Of a stretch of 64,000 nt of DNA, positions 23,202-34,300 are shown one piece after another. How positions within the stretch are numbered: position 1 is the first letter of the stretch; every line of letters begins with the position of its first letter. The notes beneath the pieces were generated by a model, which worked only from the letters and a program-made list of their open reading frames with translations, searched no databases and was not told where the DNA came from. The position numbers and the translations under genes were made by a program. Source of the DNA: Aotearoamyces nothofagi (Eukaryota; Ascomycota; Leotiomycetes; Leotiales; Tympanidaceae); contig JADDTR010000010.1 in assembly GCA_015345905.1 (NCBI GenBank), forward strand, positions 248,001 through 312,000, in the 5' to 3' direction.

Positions 23202-24742
23202 ATGATTCAGGGGATCTTTTATGCGCGTTTTCTCACTCAGGGTGGTAAGTTATCATCGCGGTAATATCCGTTCTTCCTTCACCTCTGGTTTTGCGATATT
23301 GTCCATCGTTGGATCAATGTATCTTTAAGGACATTCAGTCAACCAATCTGTTGAATTTACTTGTCTGCCCTCATACGTTTATTGTACATTGATGGTTTTA
23401 CCTTCTACGAGGTGGTCTATGAAGCTCTCCTGCTTATGCCACGGGAAACTTTCTTTCCCTGTTAAACATGCTAGGCGTCAAGCAAGAAAGTTGCTAACAT
23501 TCAACAGGGATTAGGATTGTACACCAAAGCCCTCCTGGATGTATCGTGCCAGAAGATGGCAGCAGTAATCCTCAGCTCTTTGATTTCAACGCAGTTTCAG
23601 AATTTGTAATCCCACACCAAACATTCTGCAACCGTTACATCACAACTCGAGACCCAAGTGGTGAGTATCGGATCCTAGGCTTTCCAGTGTGTGTGAAAGA
23701 CGAAAGTTATGACCGCAATGAGTTCATATTCAACTTCGGCATCGTCACATCAACAACCCACGACATGATTCCCTATGAACCCATTGTCCGGCGACTAGCC
23801 ATCACTTTCACAGAAATGGAGGTACAGACGCAATTCTTAAGCCAAGAAGGTAGTGGTAAAAACCAAGGACGTCGATCTATTGGAGCTTTACTGGAGATTA
23901 TAAGGGAGGACCTCAACAACTACAATGAGTGCATGATTCCCGTTGGTAAGGATATCACCTCTGAGCTAGAATTGTATATGTTGACATGTATAGATGGTTC
24001 AAACACTATCAATATGAAACTCTTCCCAGTTCAGAATGACCCGCCTCCGATTAAATCCTGGCATGTACCAATTGCAAAGATCAGGTTCGATGAGATTGTC
24101 GACGATCGCTGGGACCTCACAATGAGAAAGGTTATTCCAGAAATTGATGGCATACGTGACGTACGAAAGGTTGCTCAAGCCGCCGATGTATCTCTCGAAC
24201 TCACCAAACTAGCCCTTCGGCATCTCATCTACTACAAAACCATTCTATTGGTTGATATCTTATTCTTCAGCAATATCTACGCCGTCATGCCTCTTATTGA
24301 TGACTTCATTAACAACATAGACAACCAGCAAGAAGAATGCGCTGCCTACGTTTTCAATAACCGCCAAAGGGCTGATAATTACTACCTATGCAGACTATTC
24401 TGCTCATTCTGCCAAGGGCGAACACTAAAAGAATGGCTAAAGATGCACATGGACGATGGCCTTGATGTGACGAATATTCTCGATATCAGGAAGCTTGTTC
24501 AGTTCGGAGTCATCAAGGGCATTCTCCGACGAGTTCACAAATTCCCTGTTTCTTCACAATACATTGCTGGTTTGGTTACGGGAGAAAGCAGGGTCGTCAA
24601 TGGTGGCGATGACTTGCAGAAGTACACAGATGGTTGTCACCATTTCGATCAGATTATAACAGAGAAAGGAATCCCAGATGTGGAAGTTACAAGGAGACTA
24701 AGCAGGTTACCGGCTAGTGACATTCAGATACTGTATCGCTGA
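23202..24742 (+). CDS. NPR2: nitrogen permease regulator 2 (GATOR1/SEACIT subunit)
   Basis: Two exons (23202-23244, 23508-24742) give 425 residues. Npr2 forms with Npr3 and Iml1 the GATOR1/SEACIT complex at the vacuole, the GTPase-activating complex that turns off TORC1 when amino acids run short. The short first exon MIQGIFYARFLTQG joins to GIRIVHQSPPGCIVP, the typical N-terminus; then FVIPHQTFCNRYI, FNFGIVTS, the longin-like N domain, and the helical C part with DDRWDLTMRKVIPEIDG, VSLELTKLALRHLIYYK, LVQFGVIKGILRRVHKFPV. Length agrees with filamentous-fungal Npr2. The only intron is long for this window, 263 nt. Confidence 0.93.
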
Positions 24743-25332
24743 GTCTAGAAGAGGTTAGCCTATTCTCTATCGGAGTTGAGGTTTGCTGTCTTGGGGCAAA
24801 ACATCTTTGGTATCAAGATGGGTCCCGGTATGCCACAAGTGTTATAGTTGTAATTATGCTCATATACCCTTCCCTTGTATTGTACATTAGATACAGAAAT
24901 AAATCTTAGTGCTTAATTGCTACAGTTGCCTTTTCTTAAAATTGGACGGCATATAGACTATAAAATATGTTGAGCTGGAAGATGCAAGGAGTAAAAAGGG
25001 TACTGACCTAATGCGGGCTTAAATAGAGCTGGCCTTATCGATAGCTCCAGATCGTACCTGAAATGATCTTCAGTTCCTGCAGGGCTAGGCTTAACCCCAG
25101 TATGCTACAGCAACCTAGCCGTGCAAGCGAAGCCCCTGGACCTAAAAATAAGCATTAATATTACCCGGGCTTTCCTTCTCTACTTGTCTTCTTGACTCGT
25201 CCTTAGTTATCATCTCCTTCTTTCAAGTTTCTATATTGCTCAGGCCTATTACTACTCGTTAGTTGGGCTGCTTCAGAGAGCCAGTTAGTTATCGATATAC
25301 TCGTTACTCAAATAACCTATCGCACTTTCAAA
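24743..25332. other. intergenic, NPR2 to membrane-protein gene
   Basis: 3' flank of NPR2 and promoter plus leader of the next gene (C/T-rich from about 25170). Nothing else recognised. Confidence 0.5.
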
Positions 25333-26497
25333 ATGCACCCATTGAGAAGTGCGATTACGAATGGCTTCATCGCGTTGGCTGCGCTTTCAGGCGCCGTTTC
25401 TGGAAGTCCACCTATCCGTCGAGCTGGTTCGTGAACTTTGGATATCTGCGATTTATTGACGGTAACACATGATCTGATCCTGTCGATATAGATTCAGACT
25501 TAACCCCGTGGGTTTCGGTTGATGTGAGCGGTAAAGGTTCCACAGTAACACCAGTACGCACGACAGTCAATGGCGTGGCGACAACACTCAATGCAGCTCC
25601 TGCTGTGCTGACTGCTATAACTACTAGCCCTGGCGATTCTACGGCCTCGACAACAGCTGGCGGTGCGACGGCCATAGCGACCAACGGAGCCGGTGGAGCG
25701 TTTGAGGTTTGCAATAATTTAAAGGGGGACAATGCACCTTTCTGCGAACCGCTTGATGGCAGCACTCTATACATCGGGGAAACCTCTTATGGTAGGTTTT
25801 CAAACAGGAAGATCACGGAGAGACAGCTTATGAAGCTATAGTGACGTGGGATGCTAAGTATTTCCCGGGGAACGCAACGGTTCTTATCCAGGGTAACTAC
25901 GCCAATGCATCAACCGGGGGTGTCCAAGCTTTCCAATCCGATAAAACTCCTGATAGCTGGGGCTTCATCTCTCTCACAATAGATAGTGCCTGGCTCCAGA
26001 GGCAATCTAGCAACAACCTCACGATCTTCATTACCGCTCCAGGCTACGATAGTGTCCAAGGCCCGACTATTACTGTCATGAAACGACCTGCGATATATTA
26101 TCAGCAGCCGCCGACTAAAGCACCCACTGGGCAATCCCTGTATATTGCCCTCCCCACCGTCTTTGGATTTATCATCCTCTGTGTCTGTGGAGGCTTCTTC
26201 TGGAATCGAAGGCAGCGCAGAATAGGGCTTGGAAATATTATGGGCCGTCGTAATGGATACGGAGTGGGCAAATCGAGACGGCAGCGCATGGGATTGAGGA
26301 AGAAGGGAGGTGCTATACAATTAAGGGAGCAAGAGCTGACCGAAGATGGTCAATATCGAGATGTACCTGAGGCAATAGTTCCACAAGGAACAGCAACTCC
26401 CAACCATAGGAGACATGACAGCGATTCACTAGGCAGCCTCGTCAGCACGCCAACTGAAGAGAGACCACATGACGGAAACTACTTCAGGATGAAATAA
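25333..26497 (+). CDS. type I single-pass membrane glycoprotein, family unknown
   Basis: Three exons (25333-25426, 25492-25791, 25842-26497) give 349 residues. A signal peptide (about residues 1-24, IALAALSGAVSG), a Ser/Thr/Ala-rich stretch with TTSPGDSTASTTAGG, a small folded ectodomain with paired cysteines (CNNLKGDNAPFC) and the segment VTWDAKYFPGNATVLIQGNY to NLTIFITAPGY, several N-glycosylation sequons (NAT, NAS, NLT), one membrane helix (ALPTVFGFIILCVCGGFF), then a very basic cytoplasmic tail (RRQRRIGLG, KSRRQRM). Such proteins occur widely in filamentous ascomycetes without known function; a role at the cell wall is inferred from topology. The first intron uses a GTTCGT donor. Confidence 0.75.
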
Positions 26498-27812
26498 AGG
26501 AACGGTGGCAAAATCGGCTTTAGAAGAGCTGCTTGCTGTACATGATAGCTGGGCGTTTAGGTCTCCTTTACGAGTGCGGAGAATGAGGTATTAATCTTAA
26601 TCACTTTCGTCCAGGAGAATGGTTGCAGGCGATGGCCGCTGCGACAACAGATTTCCAAACTCTAGATCGGCAAATGAAGGCCAAGAAGTGCTCGGCAAAT
26701 ATAAAGTACTTTACTTGTAATGAAGCGGCCTTTATGTACAATAGAGGTCAGGATCTTTCAGCCTTGGGCTTAATGAGGTATCGTGGGTATTAAAGGCCTC
26801 TCGGGATCTTTGATGTTAGCGAACCTGAGGCACAGGTCGGGGAAGCCAGTCAAGTCTATGCGTGTTGGAGCGGCGGCCTGCGATTGGGCGACGTAGCAAC
26901 ATAGACATCGGTAGGCGGCCCCACTACATTTCTATCTTCACGACAAGTCTCAAGCTTCAACTTTCAAGCTTTCCACGAAAATATGGTGCCTAAGGCCGCT
27001 GACAACCAATTAACTCTCCAAGATATGGACCACATGGTGACTCGGTGTCTGATATTTCGTTGATCAGTGGGCAAATCCGACGCTTTCCGCTCGAGGATTA
27101 GAGTCGTGCCATTCCACGAGCTGAACCTCCTTCGGAATATGCTGGCACGGCTGTTCACGAGCCATCGTTTGATCTGTGCCATCTCTTCAGAACCATATAA
27201 TGCCCTGATCGGTACTGCGGAACTCTATTGATTGTAGCCATTGGCGATAATGGCATGCCGCCCCTGTTCTTCTTGCAGACCTTACTAGACATGCGGTTGT
27301 ACTGTACTTATAGAGTAGCGCGTTGCGGCCAATCCACATCCCCGGCAGGACCCTTACTATAGCTGTTTAGCCATTCGACCACCATCCGAACATGTGGCTT
27401 CATGATAGGCCGAGATGTTGCTACCAGTGGATTATTAAATAGGAAAGTGTCACCGACAGTATCACAACAAGACGTTCGGACGTCGCTTTAGCTTGGAATG
27501 GGCACGTTCAGACTCGTAGTGCCTCGCGTGGAGGGGCACGAGACTTTGAGCTGGTGGAGCCCGTTGCTTCACCAGATAGAGGGGTCCACGTTGTTCAGGG
27601 CCGTCTATTCATTCACTGCCGTCAATCGTCCTCTGCTCATAGCCGATCCGGCGCGTAGACGCAGATGAGCTATGCGCATGAGTATATCCTCCTCTATCCT
27701 CTCATTCCATCTTCTCTTTTCTCTCTTTTTCTACTTGCTACATTTTAATTATAAAGAATACTAACTACAACTTTATTATACGTACTCGCTCGCACAGAAA
27801 TGAGAGAGTATC
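26498..27812. promoter_or_regulatory. 1.3-kb region upstream of BTA1
   Basis: No gene recognised; a 72-codon reverse-strand frame at 26964-27182 has no family features. The 100 bases before BTA1 are T/C-rich with TTCTCTTTTCTCTC runs, like a fungal core promoter. Bta1 genes respond to phosphate starvation in other fungi, but no CACGTG (NUC-1/Pho4 type) site was noticed here. Confidence 0.5.
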
Positions 27813-30485
27813 ATGGCTTCTCTTATCCTTAGCATCCTACCAAAGGATCCTCACACCCAAATATTTCTAGTAGGAGCAACTGTATTTCTCCTCATAGGCA
27901 TTGTATTTGCAGCAACTTTCAAACCTAACCAAAAGATCGACTTGGAGCCAAGCGCTTGGTCGTCATTTGTCCGATTCGTTTATGCCTGCTTTTTGAAACC
28001 TCATGAAGGTGATGGGAGCAATGGCCAGCAGGCGGCTCTTGAGAGTTTCTATAAGGCTCAGGCTGGTGTTTACGACGCCACCAGAAAGACACTCCTGCGA
28101 GGGCGCGAGGACATGTTAGGTCTTGTCGCCGCTCAATTGGTCCAAAAAGCCGCCCGAGAGCGAAGCCATGATGACAAGCGCATCTGGGTAGATGTAAGTC
28201 TTCGGTATTGGCCATTTATAATCCGTTACTGATGAACAACGACACAGATTGGAGGCGGGACTGGCTATAACATTGAAGCTATGTCTGCCTATGTTTCAGT
28301 TCCCGACTTCTTTTCAAGCGTCTATCTTGTCGACCTTTCTCCATCACTCTGTGAAGTGGCGCGGAAGCGATTCAAGCGTCTGGGCTGGGATAATGTGAAG
28401 GTGGTGTGCCATGATGCAAGACTATTCAGATTGGAAGACCACGAAACTGGTGTCCCAAACGACATTGCAAAACTTCCGTTCGACTATTGGCAGAATGAAG
28501 TCAACGTTGGAGGCGCGGATTTGGTTACATTGTCTTATAGTCTGTCCATGATTGTATGCTGTCATTTCTAAACACAACCGTTTCCAGCTAACTTCTACAG
28601 CCCGACTTTTATTCTGTTGTTGACTCCCTCACTCATCTTATGGCACCGTCCGGTATAATCGGCGTTATAGATTTCTACGTACAATCAATCGTTGATTTAA
28701 GCTTCCGGAACTACACTGGAGGAGCCCTCACTAGACATGTTAACTGGTTTGGTCGGCTCTTTTGGCGTGCATGGTTTGATGTTGACCGAGTAGGTCTTGA
28801 GGCCGGCCGAAGAGATTATCTCGAATACCGCTTCGGAACCGTCTTGAGTGCAGACTCTCGAAACTATATTCTAGGAGCTATTCCATATTATGTCTGGATC
28901 GGTTGCCAAAAGAAACCGTCGACTTCTCCGTCAACTCCAAATCAGTTCCATGAAATCGTCGAGCGCATTGATGCTTCAGTTACAGAGTCGCCATATTTGT
29001 ACCCGATTAATCACACAAAGTCTTTGTCACGGACCGTCGAAAGAAGCACACCTGAACTTCGCTCGAAGGCATTCCACGCTGCTGTTATCAATCTTTCTGC
29101 CAACCTGCCTCTACCGTCATTCTTTTACCAAAATCACCACTGGCGAATTCATTACGACGACCAGCTAAAAAAGCACGCTCAATTCAAGAACGAATACATC
29201 TACGCTTTCACCTGGGAAGATGCACGTGTTGATGATCGGCTACTTAGGCTTGGTTCCGATGACGTAGTTCTAGCCATCACCAGTGCCGGGGATAATATTC
29301 TGGCATGCGCATTAAGTAGTCCTGCGCGAATCCATGCCGTTGATCTCAATCCAAATCAAAACCATCTACTAGAATTGAAAGTCGCCGCTTATACAGCCTT
29401 GCCATATGCTGACTTCTGGAAACTGTTCGGGCTCGGCAAACATCTGGAATTCCGATCTCTTCTCATCTCTAGACTCTCGCCTCATTTGTCTAGTCGTGCG
29501 TTCCAGTACTGGCTAGACAATTCCAATGTTTTCGCAAGTAAATCGGGCCGCGGTCTGTACGATACAGGTGGCTCCAGACACGCGGTTCGCATGTTCCGAC
29601 TGATATCTACCCTTCTCGGTCTGAGATTGGAGGTCAAAGATCTTCTTGAAGCAAAGACTCTCAATGAACAACGGGAAATCTACCATCGCCGAATCCGGCC
29701 ACTTTTACTTTCACGCATACTCTCACATTTGGTGATTAGTCAAGAGAGATTTCTGTGGGCAGCACTCGGTGTTCCTAAGAACCAGCTGGCAATCCTCGAG
29801 AATGATTACGCTTCTTCGGAGTCTATTCCAGGCGTGAATGCTGGCCAAAAGCCGTCGGGCCGTGGGGCGGCAGTTTGGGAGTACATGGTCCAGACACTTG
29901 ATCCCGTCATTGAGACTTCTCTTATTGGCGAGGATAACCCATACTATCTTGTTTGCTTGAAGGGAGCTTATACCCAACGCTGCCACCCTGGATATCTTTC
30001 ACCCAAGGCTCACCAAACGCTTTCTCGTGCAAATGCTTTCAACGGTCTCAGAATTCATACTGACGAAATTGACGAAGTTGTTGCACGTATGACTCCCGGC
30101 ACCCTCACTGTTGCTATTATCATGGACTCAATGGACTGGTTTGATCCCGGCGCCACGGCCGCAGCTCTGCAGATCGAGAAACTCAACCGCGCTCTTAAGC
30201 TTGGTGGACGAGTCCTGCTCCGTTCTGCTGGACTTACTCCTTGGTATATTAAGGAGTTTGAGAACTATGGTTTCCATCCCAAGCGGCACGGCGCGAGAAT
30301 AGCTGGGTCGTGCATTGATCGGTAACTTTCCAATGCCAATACACTATAAGATGGCAAGCTAACAAATCAGTGTCAACATGTACGCCTCATGCTGGATCCT
30401 CACCAAAGTCCAGAACCTCGCTCCCCCAACACCAACTCCCATGTCGCGCGGGAGTTCCCCCGATCTCGAATCCCTCGAGATCTGA
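27813..30485 (+). CDS. BTA1: betaine lipid synthase Bta1 (BtaB-BtaA fusion)
   Basis: Four exons (27813-28193, 28248-28553, 28601-30321, 30371-30485) give 840 residues. Bta1 makes the phosphorus-free membrane lipid diacylglyceryl-trimethylhomoserine (DGTS), replacing phosphatidylcholine at low phosphate. N-terminal helix at about 15-36. The N-terminal half is a BtaB-like methyltransferase (motif I VDIGGGTGYN near 126-135, then VYLVDLSPSLCEVARKRF), which methylates the amino group three times. The C-terminal half is BtaA-like and transfers the aminocarboxypropyl group from SAM to diacylglycerol: YIYAFTWEDARVDDRLL, VLAITSAGDNILA, IHAVDLNPNQNHLLELK, and MDSMDWFDP near the end. The last exon ends in SPDLESLEI. 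Odd: the frame stays open for 86 more codons after the TGA stop. Confidence 0.94.
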
Positions 30486-30746
30486 CTCCCCTCGCCTACC
30501 GATTATGACGGTATCAAGCACTCCGAAGTCCGTACGAAAGGCAGAACTCATCGCAAGGGCATGCATAGTTTCGACGAGCATGCTTTCATTGCTGAGATTT
30601 CGCGATTGAGAGACATGGATCGGACCCCAACACAAGATAATGTACACGCACATACCGCTTACGAATACGGGATTGCGAGAGCCGCCGAATTCGTAGATGG
30701 TAGGATCGATCTGAGAAGGGCTTCTGGAAGGGCGAACAGCTTCTAA
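30486..30746 (+). other. in-frame open extension after the BTA1 stop codon
   Basis: After the TGA at 30483-30485 the same frame is open for 86 codons to a TAA at 30744-30746. Its sequence looks coding: strong purine-first, pyrimidine-third codon pattern, protein-like composition (DYDGIKHSEV, FDEHAFIAEISRLRDMD, VDGRIDLRRAS). The stop context is TGA-C. It could be read-through, a recent CGA-to-TGA nonsense change that shortened BTA1, or a small separate gene starting at the ATG at 30561. Confidence 0.4.
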
Positions 30747-31319
30747 TAGAGTGGGATGCTTATATAGGTCCATGGAGAGGGGATGATGAGTTTGACATTT
30801 TCTTTTAACAGGACGTTCCCTTGAATTTTCATTTGCCATCCGGTGACTCTTAGTAGATGTTAGTTACCAACTGTTGATTTCGTCAATAAGATACCCTACC
30901 ACTTCTAATTCTAATGGCCTTGGAAAGTAAGTATATCCGAAGCTAAGCGGACTCTGCTCTACAAGTCGTTTGAGCAATCTCTACGTCACTTCGTGCAATT
31001 CACCAATACATTTAATGGCATATTCTGCCATTGTAATACCGCGATCCCAACAGCCATGCAGCTCTCCAATATAACAGAAACTCCATTCAACTCTTCTTTG
31101 AAAACCTGTGGTGTTCCGACTAGTATATTACTGACCACACATTGTAATACTAAAAGCCAGATAACAGTTACAAGTCTCTGGCGCTTTAATCGGGTAAAAC
31201 CAAACCACGAAAGTCCACAGGAAGGGTGGCTACGGGATATTTGATTTGTTCCTGCTTAGGTCAAGCACCGCCTGTCCCCAAACATCTCATAAGCATCCAT
31301 CTCTGATCTTCATAATAGT
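30747..31319. other. convergent intergenic, BTA1 / BLM10
   Basis: No gene or repeat recognised beyond the open extension that ends at 30746. Confidence 0.5.
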
Positions 31320-34300
31320 CTAGGCAAAGTATGACTTCCATAGAACACCCTCCAAATCTTCTAATTGCTCAGGTGTGAAATACTGCAGGGAAAGGTCAGT
31401 CACAATATACTGGAGCTTGTGAGATGGCGGCAAATAAGCGAACTTACCTTTTGATCAGTGACCCAAGTATCCTGCCTCGTTTTCTTGAAATCCGCCAAAA
31501 CCGTCTTAACCGTCTTGCCAATGGCGCCAGGATCATTTGCGGCCTTACTCGCCAGCATTGCTAGAATCTCAGGCATCCACTCTGGCGGGGGTGTTTGGTA
31601 CGGGAACGCCTGGATTAACGCGCCAAGTCCTAGAACTGCAGCATGACGTCTGATGATCTGTTTACCATTGTCCACAGGTGTATCTGTGCCTCTAATCTTC
31701 TTAGGCATTGGATTTCTTACTAGGCGGAGGGTAAATTTATCTGTCAGAGTTTTAATAATGCTAGTCCGGAGGGCGATCGGCGAGCAGCGGATCATTCCAG
31801 CAAGGGTGGAAGAAGCGCCCATGCGAACCTCAAGCTGTGGGTCCTCGAGCATATCCGAAACAGCGTCAAATATGGCGGACTGCTGCTCAGGGAGAATAAG
31901 GAATATTCTGCGGAAGTAGATAACTTGCATGTTGATGAGAGTGCGCAAACGCTGGTGCCAGGAAGAGGAGTTTTTGCCGATGCGAATGAGGGCTGAAATA
32001 AATTTGGCGTCTTCTCCAGAGCGGAAAGGAATGTTAGGTAGGTGGCGATAGACGTGATAGGCCAACCGTTGAAGCTCGGGATCTTCCTTGACGTCCATCA
32101 TATGTAGGAGTTGTTCCATGAAGACGTTTGGGAAGAAGTCAACGAGTTCAGTGCACTCCTGAGAGTTGAGGGTTGTATCGAGCCATAACATCACGGTTTT
32201 ACTGCCGGACGTGTATGCTGATGGGGTCTGTTGACCTGGCGCTCGCTCGCCTCGCCATTTCTCCAGTTGATCAAAGACACTCTTAACAGTAGATGCGAAT
32301 TCCTCCGTTGGCTGATAAGGTTTAATACCGATCGAGGATGCTTCCTTGTTTGCTTCAAGCAACGCTTGGACATCTTTGAATCCTTCATAGTACCGGGTAC
32401 GGAATATAGTCGCGAGAGTCCGACCAATAGCTTCACGAACACTCTTGTAAGGATGATCAAGATGTTCAAGGAAATCCTCCACTATGGGCTTCTCCTTTCG
32501 GAAATGCCAGCCAGCATCTGCAATAGCAAATTCTAGTAATTGAATCTTAGAGCTTTCTTTGAAAGCTGCGTTCGAAGTCATATCAAGTCTAAAAGCAGCA
32601 AGCTTATCAATAATTTCTCGTGATCGTCTAGGGTCCTTAGATCCCGAAACCAAGTGTAAACAAGTCATCCAGTAGGTAATGTTTTCTGGTGTGAGACCAT
32701 CTGAGAACACCTTCAGCAAGATTGGAACAGCGTAGTCCCATACACGATTACGATGCTCAAGCGGCGCATCCATGACACTAACCATTAAAGCGCCAATAAT
32801 CTCAGCTGTAGCACGATGTTGGTGCTTATCGCTTCCATCTTCGAAGACAAGTGCTACCTCCTCCTTGATGTCCTCGAAAGTTGCCACACTGAGGCCCTGA
32901 TATAGTAGATCAAATGTATGTACCATAAGCATCACGCCTGTCATTCTGAATGTATCCGATCTTGCATCACGGGGTTCTTGTTTAAGGTATCCAAAGAACT
33001 TAGAATACCACTCGCGAGTCAAGAGCTTACCAATCTTCATGCAAGCTGCCATTTCCGTCTCATCATAATCAGTAAATTTCTTTGGGCGGGCAGAGCACGC
33101 ATTGAATTTGTTGCTCCACACTAACCAGCCTGGATGATCACTATCGACATAGTAGTCCGGAATCTCAGGACTGGCAAAGGTATCTAGGAAATTCCTTGTC
33201 AAGTTCGGGTCTTCTTGATTCACTTCAACGACGATCTTGTTTGGTTCAGTCGCCTTCTCGAGGAGGTAGTTTTCGAACTTGTGGTCGTAGGCAGCACGCA
33301 TATCGATCATGGCAAAAGTCCTACCGAATGCTTGGGTGAAACCTGCACGTAGCCCGGGGTGGGTGTCAATTGAGCCAAGGGCTGAAATCTCAATAAACTT
33401 CTCTGGTGCAATAGTCTCGAATCGAAGCCCAAGATTAGCGACGAACAAGATACATCGACTGGCAACTGCCCAGTGCGCAACCTGAAGAATATCCATGAGT
33501 TCGCTAGCTAGCCCAGCCTTCTTCGACTCAACTGCACGTCTTCGTTCTACAATGAAATCATGGCGTGTCTTGATTTGGGCTTCGAACGATTCAGTTGGTT
33601 TAATAGCATCGACGAGGTCCTGATCCACGATGACCATGCGCTCCATTGGCCGTCCGAAGTCCAGCAGCGAAAATAATGCTCCACCACTGAGCTTCTGTAT
33701 AGATGCTTTATCCACAGCGCATGCCTCTAGATAAAGTTTGATGAGATCAGGTGCGAAACGCCAATCTTTAAACATCGTTTTCAGAAGACTACCAAACATC
33801 AAAATATAAAGACCACCCTTGACACGGTCCAAATTATTCTTAGCTAAAGCCTCCTTGAAAGCTTTAAGGAGCGGGGGTATGACAAGAGTTTTCCCTCCAA
33901 TGAGTACTTTCAGAGCCGACTCTTGGGCGGCCTGGGCACTTCGACGCACTTCAGTGTATACTGACATGCTAGATTCAGCCAAGTCTAATAATAATGCCTT
34001 GTCTAACTCAGACTTCGGCCTTGCTGATGCATTGTGCTTTACACGCTGCATATTGTACACGCTGGCACGCTTGATCAAGAGAGGTCGTGGATATGACTTT
34101 CTTAGACCGCTAACCTTGAATGGCTGGATATCGGCAATGTATAGTTTGGTCACGCGATCAAGAGTGTGAGCGGACCTCTCGGTGCCTACATCTGTGATCC
34201 AAATCTTATAGGCTGTATAAAGAGCAGTAAAGCAGGCGACATCATCTTCCTGATTCTCATTGAGGAATATGTGCATTTTTGACAATACATGTCCGACTTC

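Noticed and set aside
30387-30839. 150-codon reverse-strand frame
   Set aside because: It is codon-aligned and antisense to the end of BTA1 and its open extension, so it is explained as a shadow of coding-like sequence; no family features.
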